From contig CM042034.1 of NCBI GenBank assembly GCA_023525975.1, forward strand, positions 6,641,501 to 6,705,500: 64,000 bases of DNA. Direction: 5' to 3'. This stretch comes from Smallanthus sonchifolius. Taxonomy: Eukaryota; Streptophyta; Magnoliopsida; Asterales; Asteraceae. Below, in pieces: positions 44,870 through 55,853 of the stretch. Each line of letters begins with the position of its first letter. The stretch's first letter is position 1. The notes under the pieces are model-generated. The model saw only the letters and a program-made list of their open reading frames with translations. It ran no database searches and was not told the DNA's origin. The position numbers were made by a program, and so were the translations under genes.

Positions 44870-45092
44870 ATGCCGACGACATGTCGTCGACATAGGTTGG
44901 TTCTTTCCCGACGACTTGTCGTCCGGATAAGTCCAGAAGCTATACCGACGACATGTCGTCGGTATAGAATTTCTTTTTGAATTATTTAATTAAACCCTAT
45001 GGCGACGACACCTATACCGACGACATCTTTGACCTATTGGGACGAGGCAATACCGACGACATCTATACCGACGACAAGTCGTCGCTATAGGG
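44870..45092. repeat. Right subterminal palindromes of CACTA-1
   Basis: About five copies of the ACGACATGTCGT-centred palindrome, including CCGACGACATGTCGTCGG near 44944, one with a TT centre and two half copies (ACCGACGACATCT). More decayed than the left array. Confidence 0.8.
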
Positions 45093-45134
45093 TCAAAAAA
45101 ATCATCAGGATAAGATGATATTGTTGTAGTGTAA

Positions 45135-46490
45135 ATTGAGTTTGGTTGTTGGGGGTAATTTAAGTGTCACCTGCCATATTTAATTCATACAACACCAAGA
45201 AGTTTTTGTTTGTCCGGGACTGTGATCATCTCGATAGAAAAACAACATTTTTTGTTGGTCTGAGTGTGGTTGCTATCTCTCGAAGAACAGAGACAAAAAG
45301 AAAAGGGTTTTGAGCTTTGCCTTTCTGTCATCTTTTAGAGACACGATTGTGTATGGGTTCGTTTGACAGAAAGAAGAAATAGGGTATTCAAGATGCCTTG
45401 GAGTAACTCTATTTGGTGATCCCTCTCATTTGTCTTTGTTTATGTTTCCATATGCTAATTATTGTATGCCTCTGGTTTATCTAGAGAAGACTTTGTATTG
45501 CTCTTGATTTGGTGATAGTCGATTTGAAGCGGCTCTAGTAGTCCCGTGGTTTTTTACCCTCTCGTTTGAGAGTTTTTCACGCTAAAAATTCTGGTGTTTC
45601 TCTATTTTATTTTTCATAGTGATTTGGGACTATTGTAGTTATTTTGGAATACCCTATTTGTTTGCATCCTAACAGGTTCATTCGAGTCGGAAAAGTTTTG
45701 ACCAAACGTAGATTAATTCCGCATTTTGTTGTTTACCGTTTATGATCGGTTACGTTTTTCCCATCAGTTACATGTGGTAACTCCCCAGTTACTATTCACT
45801 TCCGTTCTCAAATAAATAGAGTTGATAATTAAATAATAACAATGAAACGTGTCAAATCCCATTTCTATGCAACATATCTTGCCTTTTATTTCCTCACATA
45901 AAACAAAACGGCCAAGCAGTGCAATTTATATAAAAAAAAAGGAAACTTCTGTGACAAAAACTAAAAAAAAAGCTAAAATGTACTATTCCCTCACGTTCTC
46001 ATTTAATCTTAGTTAGTAATGTTATGGTCACAACTTGCACATCACTTTTAACATGTAATTTACCGTTTGAACAGCTAGCTAGTTGGTTAGTTTGTGAAAG
46101 TAGATTCTTATAAAAATTGCAGCTATAATGTTCTGGAAATAATTGGAACAATTTTAAGAAATTGTTAAAACTAAAAGGAATACTTGTAAGAGAAATAGGT
46201 TTATGGAAAATATAGGTGGATCAATCAAGCTCTAAAAGTACTAGGTCAGAACCCTAAATATCTAAATTACTCTAATGCTTCAAACAAACAAGGGAGCGTA
46301 ACCTTAATATCTTAAGTCTTTTTTTTATATTTAAATTAAAACTAAATTATATATTTAAAACTAATTTCATTAATTCATAAATAAATAAATAAAAAACATA
46401 ACAACAGATAAAAATAAAAAAGAACAAAAAAAAATAAGTAAAAATAAAAACAATAATTTTTATTAAAAAATACATAAATACTTAATCAAA
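45135..46490. other. No gene recognised
   Basis: The right flank of CACTA-1. 45135-45800 has higher GC and long T/G-rich phrases but no ORF of note and no splice-supported exon. 45800-46490 is A-rich with simple poly-A/T runs. Confidence 0.4.
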
Positions 46491-46688
46491 CTACTCTTCG
46501 TACAACTGCATCGTGCTTGCAATATGTTTCACAAGATCAAATCGAAGTTTGAAATGTAAACTTGAATCGTGCAACTCCGAAATGACATTATCGTCAATAA
46601 TTGGACTGGTTGGAGGATCCTTTATATAGACTGGTGATATTGCATTTCCATCATATTTTATGATCATATTGTGTAGTGACATGCACAT
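46491..46688 (-). pseudogene. PIF/Harbinger transposase C-terminal remnant
   Basis: 65 codons beginning MCMSLHNMIIKYDGNAISPV and ending FKLRFDLVKHIASTMQLYEE. The CxxLHNMI word followed at distance by LRxDLVxHI is the C-terminal signature of plant PIF/Harbinger (HARBI1-like) nucleases. The catalytic core is absent upstream, so this is a truncated relic. Confidence 0.65.
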
Positions 46689-46699
46689 ATAGCATGCTC

Positions 46700-47306
46700 C
46701 TAGTCTTTTCCGGCTTATAAGTCGGGCGGGATCGCCTAAGTATACCTTATTTAGCTTTAATAACTTTCGTTTGTTAATTTTTTTTAAAACGGATCGCTCG
46801 CCTTTGTTTAATTTTTTTTGTCAACGATCCGGTATAATTTTATTTAAAAAGGAGTTATATTTAAATTCGAATATTTTTTTTTTGCCGTCGTACGCTATAG
46901 GGAGCATACTTAAGTTTTAGGCCGCAAACAAGTTGAACCGATTAGGACCGTGCCCCCACCGCGTAGCAAGGGCAATAGTTTTAGCCATCCATACTATATA
47001 TAATATACGCTTCCAACCCATTTAGTTTTCAGTTAATTTCGTTCTTCTGTTAGAACTTTCATTCGTTAATTTTTTTTACAAATAGAACACACGTTTTCTT
47101 TATTTTTTTTCCCTTTTTTCTATTGTTTTTATTATTTACCTGCTTCATATTTAACTAAAAAATAATAATATTTTTTACTTTCGGTTTTTTGTCGTAATGT
47201 TTGAATGTTAATTTTTCCATTAAGTCACTAACATTGCATGAGTCATAAAAACATAGCATTACAAGTTTAACCCTCCCGTCGTAATACGCGGGTTTAAAAA
47301 CCTAGT
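46700..47306 (+). mobile_element. Helitron-like element with CTAGT 3' end
   Basis: It ends with a GC hairpin (CCCGTCGTAATACGCGGG), eight bases, then CTAGT at 47302-47306 followed by T, a good Helitron 3' terminus. The body shares words with 20040-20690 in inverse orientation. The 5' end is not located and there is no Rep/helicase coding. Confidence 0.5.
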
Positions 47307-48540
47307 TGCTTTCATAAGCTTTAACTTGTATTCTTTACAAACATGTTAGACAAATCTTTTATACAATTTCGAAATTAAAAGTTGGTCAAATATAATCATA
47401 ATGTCTAAGAGTTCATTGAACTTGAACTACCTTCATGTATATGTAATATAATATTAAGAGAATCTTGATTTTCTTGAACATTTAAGCTAAAAAAAGAAAC
47501 CGTCCACATTGCATACCTGAACCTAAACAAGAAAACTTTATTTTATGAAGAACATGGGTGCAATTTAAGCGATATTAAATAAATTAGAACTCTCTGGGTT
47601 TCATTTTCTGAACTGTACACATATAATATATATAGAGAGGTTGTATTAAATTAAAACTCTTACTTATTATGAAAACTGAAAAACTCTCCCACAACCACAT
47701 ATATTAAACAAATATAATAATATGTGGTCTAAATTAAATCTTTACTTTTTATTTTTTTTTCTTTTTAAAATAACCCTATAAGGGTAAATAAGTAAATTTA
47801 CATGAATTTTTTTAATAAAAATTCTCCCCCCCCCCCCTATTTATCTCTTTAAAAACCAAGTCCAGATTTTTAAAAATAATTACATTCATGTTTTTTAAAC
47901 ATGTGTAAAATCCATATACACAAATCAATAAAAAATTCTACATCTAAATAGCCTAATATGTTTACAAATCAGAAAAAAAAAAAAACATATACACAAATAA
48001 GAAAAAAATTACATCCAAATACACGAATGTCTTAACAAATAATTACATTGTGTAAAATCAAAATACACACGGGTAAAAACTCTATTACAAATGTGTAAAT
48101 TCAGTTTACACTTAAAAAGAATCAAATAAACATGTAAAACTAAAATACACATGTGTAGAAATCAAAACTGATTGTAATCAAAATAATAAAAAAACCAATA
48201 TCAAACCCCTTACTTGCGTATCAAACCATGTGGATCTTGAACACAGATCATTTAAATTTCTGACTTTTACACCGTCTTGAACCCAGATTTTCTTGTCATA
48301 CTTCGATCCTCATGTGCTTGTCTATATATGTAAAGATCAAAGGCGTGTAAACATCAAATATGTGTAAAACTTAAACAATAAACATGTGTAAAAACCTCCC
48401 AAAAACAAAGATAGAAATGTGTAAATTCAGTTTACACATCTGTAAATTCAGTTTACACATGTGTATATTCAGTTTACACATCTGTAAATTCTATTTACAC
48501 ATCTGTGATAACCCCAGAATCAATTTAAAGAATTAAAAAA
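47307..48540. other. Gene-free AT-rich DNA with ACACATGTGTAAA-type words
   Basis: No coding signal. A poly-C run (11 C) is at about 47826. From 48060 to 48510 the words TTTACACATCTGTAAATTC and ACACATGTGTAAA recur irregularly, densest at 48415-48510, forming short imperfect palindromes. Confidence 0.5.
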
Positions 48541-50113
48541 AGTAATTGCCACATATTCAAGCTAATTTTCTGGTACCATCTTTTTTATTTATTGTTTTTG
48601 TCCAACTGACAATATTGTGAACAAACCCTAATTTTAAAAGAACCAAAAGATCTGCAAGTAACCAAAACTTCACTTAACCTAAAAGCTAAAAAAGAACAAC
48701 ATATATAACATAATAAAAACCAGATAACTACTAGCAGCCTCCAAAGCAGCAAAACAACAATCAAACATGAAAACCAGACTAAAAACTCGAGAAAATGCAA
48801 CACTAAGACATAAATTAAATCTTGAAATTCTTTCTTGTGTAATAAAATTGACAAAAAAGATAAAGTTCATAAATAAATTCCTTTAACACAATATTTTCAG
48901 TTGGACAAAAACAATATATAAAAAAGATAGTACTAGAAACTTATAAACTTTTAGTTCTCAAATTTCTCCAAAAACAATAATTAAGAAAACAGAATAAAAA
49001 AAGATACTTTTTGGATAATCTTCGAGAACTGTGGGAAACAAGAATAGAAATCCAAAAATATGTAATTCTTTCTTATTTCATTAAAAACATAATAAAAATC
49101 CAAAAATTACCATAATCGAACCCCTAGAGTTTCAACCGCCAAGGTCTTTTGAGTCTAAGAAACCAACAAAAAAATAGTCATAATCGGATTTCACCATCTC
49201 GCCGGAGAAGACGACCAGATTTGGTCCAGAAGACGCCGGAGAAGACGACCAAATCTGGTCTCGCCGATTAGGGCAAACGAACAACGAGCTTGACTTTCTT
49301 CTGTTTCCGTTCACCATCTTCGTATTTGTAGTATTCAGATCTGTGTGTTTAGAGAGAGAAAGATATGTTTTGAAGGTGAGAGCGTAGATGTAGAGAGAGA
49401 AAAATAAATCTAATTATTAGATGTTGTAGAGACATATATTAGGGTTTTAAAAGAAGGCCAAAGACACATATGCTCTTTTTAGATTAAAAAAACTAGAAAT
49501 AAAAGAAAATAAATGAGTGAACAAGAATGAGTTTAAGAATTTTCATAACAATTCAGGGTTTTCATTTGATACGTCCTCTATATATATATATATTAGGATA
49601 AGTATAATTAATATACTTTGAAATGGAATTGAAGAAAAACTTGGTTTTTTTTGTATCTTTACGTGTTCAATTGTTTATTTTTGCAACGTGTAATGGCTTT
49701 TTAGTTTCCCAAGAAATTAGAAAGAAAATAGTTAGAAAACCAATCATTCGATTATTAATTAAATAGTTAGAAAATAGTTATGAAACCAATCATTTTAATG
49801 TTTGCATATTAAAATGTTGTTACGGTTAAGGGTTCATTTCAACATCAGAAGCAGCCAAACATCAAACTTATTAAACTCAATGTCCCTTTAAAGACAAAGC
49901 TGTTGGATTTATTTATAACCTGGTGATACATTGTATGTAGCTGACTTCATAAGCGATACATTTACTTTATTTTTTTTATTGGCTTAACTATACTTAAATA
50001 ATTAAATTATAATATTAAAATATATTCATTTATCAAGTCCTAGATTTCCTTCAATAATTCATCCTACTAGACATGTTACTTCAGATATTCTTTCTATGCG
50101 TCACCTGGAACGA

Positions 50114-50146
<33 letters not shown>
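48541..50146. other. Unassigned; possible 5' exon fragment on the minus strand near 49132-49317
   Basis: On the minus strand a GA-rich leader-like stretch (49340-49400) is followed by an ATG at 49317 and a 61-codon ORF with no recognised domain. An overlapping frame reads KQKKVKLVVRLP, a Lys-rich start seen in various nuclear proteins. It contains a duplicated GCCGGAGAAGACGACCA with inverted GACCAGATTTGGTC/GACCAAATCTGGTC. It could be a captured or broken gene start; not annotated as a gene. The rest is AT-rich. Confidence 0.3.
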
Positions 50147-50147
<1 letters not shown>

Positions 50148-50150
<3 letters not shown>

Positions 50151-51352
50151 GAGTGATAAAGAGAAAATCATAAAGTTAATGAAAATCGAGAAAACCACTA
50201 AAAGTCAATCAAATAAATTAAACATATTTTTTTTATTTTTTAATTTATTTCGAAGTGTATTAATATAATATTACACAATTTACCAAAAAATAATTTTACA
50301 TCTTGTGTTTTACGTATACGTAATCACATTTTTTTTTGTTTTCTGTTTAGTATTACGTATACGTAAGCCGATATTTAAATAATTTAGGTATTTGGGGATG
50401 ATGTGGGGGTTTAGGTTTTTGGGGGTGGTGGTGGTGGGAGGGGTAGGTTTTTTGGTGGTAGGGGTGTGTGTGTATGGGCAGGGCCGGTCCCGAGAATCAT
50501 CAAAACGTTTTGGGCCCGGGACATGTTAAAAAAAAGCGGGCCCCATAATATAAACTCATAATGGCATAATCAAAAACTACAACAAACGAATAACGACTAA
50601 CAATCATACATAACAAATAATGAATTACGCCGCCGACTGGCGTTCTTGCCTCCTGCGTCTTCTAAGTTCCCTACCCGCTACAGCCCACTTATTTTGTTAT
50701 TTTTTAATAAGTTTGAAAATCTAGTATTACTTTTTTTAATTTATAAGTGAGTTAATAGGATAAATGGATAATAAAAGTAGTGAGCTTTTTTTTTAATTTT
50801 TAAGTGGGTTAATAAGATAAATGGATAATAAAAGTTGGACCTTTTTATTAAAATATATATAATATATAATTTTTTTAAACTACGGGCCACTTAGGAGACC
50901 GGGCCCGGGACGGTCGCCCACTCCCCCCCCCCCCCCAGGGGCCGCCCCTGTGTGGTGGGGCGGATAGGTTATTTGGTGGTGGGTTGGGTGGGGATGGGTG
51001 GGGTTACGTTTTTAGGTGGGGGTGGATGGGGGTTTAGGTTTTTAGGGGTGGGTTAGGTTAAGTTTTTGTGGTGATACTACACATATACAATATTGGAAAT
51101 AAGAAGAAGAAAAAAAACGTGTGAATTCTTATTTTTTATAATGTTATTTATACTCAAATGAAAGCTAAAGAAATTCTTGGTTTAATGATGCAATATTTTT
51201 AAAAATATAATAACGTTTGCAAAAGATAGATTTGTTTAAAGATTTATATATTTTAAGTTTCAAATTTACTCTTCCTTATTAAATTCCACCCCTTTCATTT
51301 TTAGTGGTTGTCTACTTTTCTCATTAAAATGAGTTCTCTCATTAATGTAACC
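50148..51352. mobile_element. TIR element E1 inserted in a (TA)n tract
   Basis: Imperfect terminal inverted repeats of about 55 bp (left GTGGAGTGATAAAGAGAAAATC, right arm complement GGTTACATTAATGAGAGAACTC; both continue to CCACTAA), flanked by (AT)n on both sides. The interior has GGTTTAGGTTTTTGGGGGTGG-type G-rich repeats and a conserved right half (TACTCAAATGAAAG, AAAGAAATTCTTG) shared with 61985-63015. Non-coding. A hAT-like MITE is nested at 50479-50950. Confidence 0.65.
50479..50950. mobile_element. hAT-like non-autonomous element nested in E1
   Basis: The left end CAGGGCCGGTCCCGAG and the right end, read inward, CAGGGGCGGCCCCTGG resemble plant hAT termini. Flanking octamers TGTATGGG and TGTGGTGG agree only partly, so the target duplication is decayed or obscured by the G-rich repeat. 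A poly-C run lies just inside the right end. No ORF. Confidence 0.55.
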
Positions 51353-51353
51353 A

Positions 51354-51600
51354 TATATATATGGGAAGGATCATGAGAAAACTCTTTATTCGTGAGAAAC
51401 TCGAGAAAATCGACCCAAACGAATTCCGAATGAACTCATTTTCACGGCGTTGAAACCGGCTCGGCGTCATGTTCTTTTTGCATTTTTGTAAATTCGTAAG
51501 GGTAAGGGAGTTTACATCAGTGTACAGATTTGCTGAAAACATAAAAATTGTATTTTATCGAAAAAGATTAAAAGATCTATTCCCTAAAAGATCTTGTTAA
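51354..51600. mobile_element. Partial (TA)n-associated TIR element
   Basis: ATATATATGGGAAGGATCATGAGAAAACTC has the same layout as the left ends of E1 and E2 (TA tract, then a purine-rich start with GAGAAAACT). No matching right end was found. Confidence 0.3.
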
Positions 51601-51850
51601 TTGGGAAGAGAACCCTCGAGTCATAAGGAGGCACGAGAGAACCCCAATGTCATGTCAGGTATATTTCTACTCAACAATAATGTTGCAACTGTACTTTTTT
51701 ATTCTGGTATCACCACTACATTCTGTGCTAAACTGAAACAACCAACTAAGGTATTAGACCTAACCTTTGATGTAGAAACTACTATTGGTAGACCCACGAG
51801 GATAGTAAAAAAATTAAACAACCGTCGTATAGAGCGATTCACTATTATTA
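51601..51850 (+). pseudogene. Ty3/gypsy protease fragment
   Basis: The frame reads ARENPNVMSGIFLLNNNVAT then VLFYSGITTTF, matching the start of the gypsy protease domain in this window (FLLNDHYASVLFDTGAD in C). The catalytic Asp is replaced by Tyr. No further pol sequence follows; an isolated relic. Confidence 0.6.
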
Positions 51851-53590
51851 ATCACGCCAGGGCCTCACGCTAGTGAGGCATGGTGTTTCACGTGTGGTTA
51901 ACACGCCACATCAGACCACGTCGTGTGATGAGTTAGCTGGATGATCTTATTGTGGTGCTCCATGTCTATATTATTGTCAACTCATTCACTCAAATCCAAT
52001 TTTATACTATTTTGTAAAAAAGAAAATTACCGAAATTTTTTTTTACTAGTTGGATACGCAATTGTATGTTTTTACATATTCATCATAATAAAATATAATG
52101 AGTTAAGTTTGCTACACATAACTACAAATACGTGTCAAATTGTATTATATGAAATTAACCACTGAAAATATGAATGAGAACCAACTTTTTTATTAAAAAA
52201 ATCTAAGCAAGCAACATTAAAGGCATCCAATGAAATAAATACCCATTCCAGTATAAGAATTGAAAGATTTTATGATAGCTTTGTATATTATGATTGGTAA
52301 GTGAATCATCAGGCCATTCTCAATTTTATATGATTGAATCATCACATTTATTGAATTTTATTGTGATTTCATTCTTGGCAAAACCAAAAAATGAAAGAAT
52401 CAATTCGGCCTATAAATGGGCTAAATAAAACGAAACAATCAATTCGGCCTGGTTTTACAAGGTTTTAAATATATTTTAGTTTGAAAGTAGACTCTTGGGC
52501 CTATAACTTAAAAGTCCTCTTTTTAGCCCAGTAAATTACATATGAAATGAACTTCGAAGAAATCAAAAAGAAAAGTATGCTTATCAATAATCAATTATTT
52601 TCTTTCATTTCTAAATTATTTTGGAAAAACAAAAAAGATTCTGAAAAAAAAAATCAATTATTTAATCTATACACACTTTTAAACAATCATTATCGTATCC
52701 GTGAAAAGTAAACGGATGCTTATCTTGCTGTATTTTATTATAATTGAAGTTTAAGAGATTTATTATATAACTTGATATTCAAATTATTTTCTTTAATATG
52801 TTTCAAACGGATGATTTTTCTATATTTCTTTTAATTTTCAAGTTTTAAATTTATGATAACTAACCTTTTAGGTGACAACCATTCTTAAACAATCACATAA
52901 TTTATAAATTATTTTTTATTTTAATTGTTAAAAGAGTATTTAAGTATTTTGAACATAAATACGGAAATGAGGAATTTTACATATACGTAGCAAATAATGT
53001 TAAATATATGTGACACATAGTGTTTACGTGTATGTAAATACTAACAACATGATAATTGTTACATATACGTAACACTATGTTTGAGAGTGATTTTCATGAT
53101 TATCACATAAATATTGATTATTATTTAAACCTTACACTATATTTTGTGTGTGTGTGTGTTTAAGTAAAGAATTGCATGAGTCATATAAACACAAGTAAAT
53201 ACTACTTTAACTTTGATACAAAACATATTTCTATATTTCTTTACAAGAAAACTCTCATAGTCTAGATTTCGTCGGTTTTGATGGGACCTCATAGGATAGT
53301 GTTTCTGATAAGATTCTGACCAGGTTTTCTAGTCATCCTTTGGTGTGGCATCCATTTGTGATGGGTATCATTCGGTAATCCGTGCGTAATAATGTCCATA
53401 AATATCGACCAATCTTCTGATAAGCACCTAAAACATATCAATCTTCATGCTCAAACTCTTTATTTTATCTTAAACACGTTATATTAAGATTTTAATCATT
53501 TACCCCATCGATTTAATGATAATTCCAAAAGGTTGTTGCTAATAAGATGATACTAATCCTCCAAATAACAAAATCATATAACATGCATGG
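51851..53590. other. No gene recognised
   Basis: AT-rich. ATCAATTCGGCCT occurs twice near 52400 and 52440, and a (TG)n tract lies near 53145. The stretch near 53255-53380 resembles LTR-like sequence but has no defined ends. Confidence 0.4.
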
Positions 53591-53599
53591 CTAGAGTAA

Positions 53600-55400
53600 T
53601 TGTTACATTATCCACCATTTAAAAGAATTTCGTCCTAAAAATTCGTTAATTCGTAAATAGATGCAGATACTTTTTCTACATCTCATATTGTCTCTCACAA
53701 GCACTCTTTTGTCCTCTATGAGCATTCCATCTAACTGATGTAAGGTCAAATATCCCGTGTTTAAGAGTCTAGTTCGTATAGTTTTATGTGTGTTACTTTG
53801 TATATCGAGTCGGTTTTATGTTGGTATTTGTATTTGTGTCTATTACAGGTTATTGGATGCTAAGTACGCGTTTCGGGAAGCATTTGGGATGAAGTAGAAG
53901 GATTGGATGCGAAACTATGCAAAGATGACGGCTTATCTGAAAATTCAGCAGTGCAAAACTTCACAGAATCATATCTTGAGTTAGAAATTGAATCACGGGG
54001 CCCATAATATATCGATTTGGGGTAGCTCGACAAGCCGAGTATGAAAATTGGGTTTTGGCGTAGCCTACGCCAACCCGACGTAGCTTACGCTAGAATCTTG
54101 TTTTGGCGTTTGAGTCGGCGTTGATCAGGGGAGTCAGCGTAGGAGTTTGGTTTTGGGTGTAGCTTACGCCAGGTCGTCATTGCTTACGCCAAAAGTGAGA
54201 AAACATAGGGATTTTGAGATTTTTGCCATATATTCAAGTCTAAACCCTAAGGCCGTCATCATTCATTATTGGGAGCTTCTTAGACGACTAGAGGGCGATT
54301 TTCAGAGGTAGAGACAGTTACAGATCATCTATTGAAGCTATGCTCTCATGTCTGACAAGCATGCGTGACTAAGCTGCGTGTGGCTTCCTCCCGACGGATG
54401 GTTCATCAAGGTTTCTTGTTTTATTCAGTTTGTTCATGTTTTGAATCTTGTTAGTTTCTAACAATAACTTGATAGATTGATGTATTAGTTGATTTGAACA
54501 GTTTATATTTGCGCTTTGAGTTTTCTGCTTTACAATCTGTGTTCGGTTGATGACAAAACCTAGTAGTAAGGTTGGGTGACTAAAGTGGGTAACTTGGTGT
54601 TTATAAATTGGGTAATTGGATTATACTTGTTTATGACGGAACTAGTGGTATAGGTTTTCTGACAAAGAATATGTCTTGAATTACTGTTTTAACTGATTTT
54701 TCAACACTATGTCTATGTGGTGTCCATTAAACAATTGAGTTTTACATAAGTTTAGAACCTGAAGTTTGGAGGGAGTTACATCTTTATTTGATCTGTGTTT
54801 TAATTCCAATTTATTAATCTAAGCAATTTAAATTTCCACTGATTCCCTATGGATTCGGCAACCCTACTTCCTTATCTATAGTCTAAAGTAGCTAAGTAGT
54901 AATTTTTATAAGTATTTTTTATTGACCTTGACACCGCGATCACTAACTTTAACGATTGCAATATGTTTACATGTTAATTTCTTAACTTGTCGTTCTAATA
55001 TCTCTGCAGGTTCCTCTACAGTTTGTAGTGTATCATCAACCCTAATTTCTTTGAGTGGTACTTCGAGCGTTTCATATGTCAAACACTTTCTTAAATTAGA
55101 TACATGGAAAGTGTCGTGGATTCCTTTTAAGGAAGTTTTAGTTCATATTATAGCGATAATCTCGAATGGTCTGATGTATTGGAGACTAACTTTCCTTTCT
55201 TTCCAAATTGTATTATATAGTTCCAAGGTGATACCTTTATTATGACTATCACCGATATGGAATTCTAGCTGTTTCCTTCTCTTGTCCGCGTAACTCTTTT
55301 TGTCAGTCTTATGCATCTTTGAGTTGATTCCTAATTTGTATTACTTTCTCTGTTGTTTCTAACACAACCTCAGGTCATGATAGTTGATTTTCTGCTATAT
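53600..55400 (-). pseudogene. Ty3/gypsy integrase C-terminus and chromodomain relic
   Basis: The minus strand from about 55390 reads, with frameshifts, VVLETTEKVIQIRNQLKDA and the RQKSYADKRRK-like region, then the GPF/chromodomain region down to IAIVKV near 54950. The end of the chromodomain (WNAHRGQKSACERQYEM, KKYLHLF) is found at 53735-53660. It is followed by a GACGAAATTCTTTTAAATGG tract and a possible LTR start TGTAACAATTAC at about 53615. The gap is a solo LTR (53736-54942). Many stops; inactive. Confidence 0.75.
53736..54942 (+). repeat. Solo LTR inserted in the gypsy relic, TSD CTAAC
   Basis: 1207 bp starting TGATGTAAGGTCAAATATCC and ending TTGACCTTGACACCGCGATCA, flanked by a perfect 5-bp duplication CTAAC (53731-53735 and 54943-54947). 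Removing it restores continuity of the flanking chromodomain reading. The inner ends AAGGTCAA/TTGACCTT are inverted. The 3' part (CTATGGATTCGGCAACCCTA) resembles the ends of Athila/Tat-like LTRs, hence the + orientation; the family is uncertain. Confidence 0.85.
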
Positions 55401-55789
55401 CATCTATTATTCCATCACTAGACCCGTCCTTTTATTTGATATTATCTCTGAGCACTTTTCATATTATTTTCAGGATGTTACAAGTCCATAGTGATAAATT
55501 CCTATTTTTGTATTGGTAATTCTAATTGCTGCAAATATCGAGATGGTACATTTATGCTTATCATATTTTACTAATCTGAATTCAGTTATGTTTATACAAA
55601 CACGTTCTCTTAATTTGCATTATAATCTAACTTGTATGGTTTTAATATTCAAATCCAATTAATTAAACATGTTGATATATAATGCTATAATATATCACCA
55701 AATATAATGTGACAGGGAATACATATTATACAACATGTGATTTTGTCGTATTAATTTAGTAGCATGACATATAATACATAATCTAACGA

Positions 55790-55795
55790 TTTATT
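55790..55795 (-). terminator. Possible polyadenylation signal of the MYB gene
   Basis: AATAAA on the minus strand about 60 bp downstream of the MYB stop codon. Confidence 0.45.
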
Positions 55796-55853
55796 GTACC
55801 TACCAACACCAAATATGTAACTTAAACAACTACGTTAGCCGGTTAACCTTGAG

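Larger units (their letters stand above)
20847..45131 (+). mobile_element. CACTA (En/Spm) transposon CACTA-1, filled with nested gypsy elements
   Basis: The left terminus CACTATAAGAAAAAG is at 20847. The right terminus, read inward, is CACTACAACAATATC, ending at 45131. A perfect 3-bp target duplication TAA flanks it (20844-20846 and 45132-45134). Subterminal arrays of CCGACGACATGTCGTCGG palindromes sit at both ends (20870-21425 and 44870-45092). Inside are exons of a Ptta/En/Spm Transposase_24-like gene in + orientation, split by gypsy B and C at 23943-44466. Without these the CACTA would be about 3.8 kb. No TNP2-type transposase is visible, so the copy is not autonomous. Confidence 0.92.

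Noticed and set aside
54922..55245. 107-codon + strand ORF
   Set aside because: Antisense of the decayed gypsy chromodomain; the minus-strand reading matches known domains.
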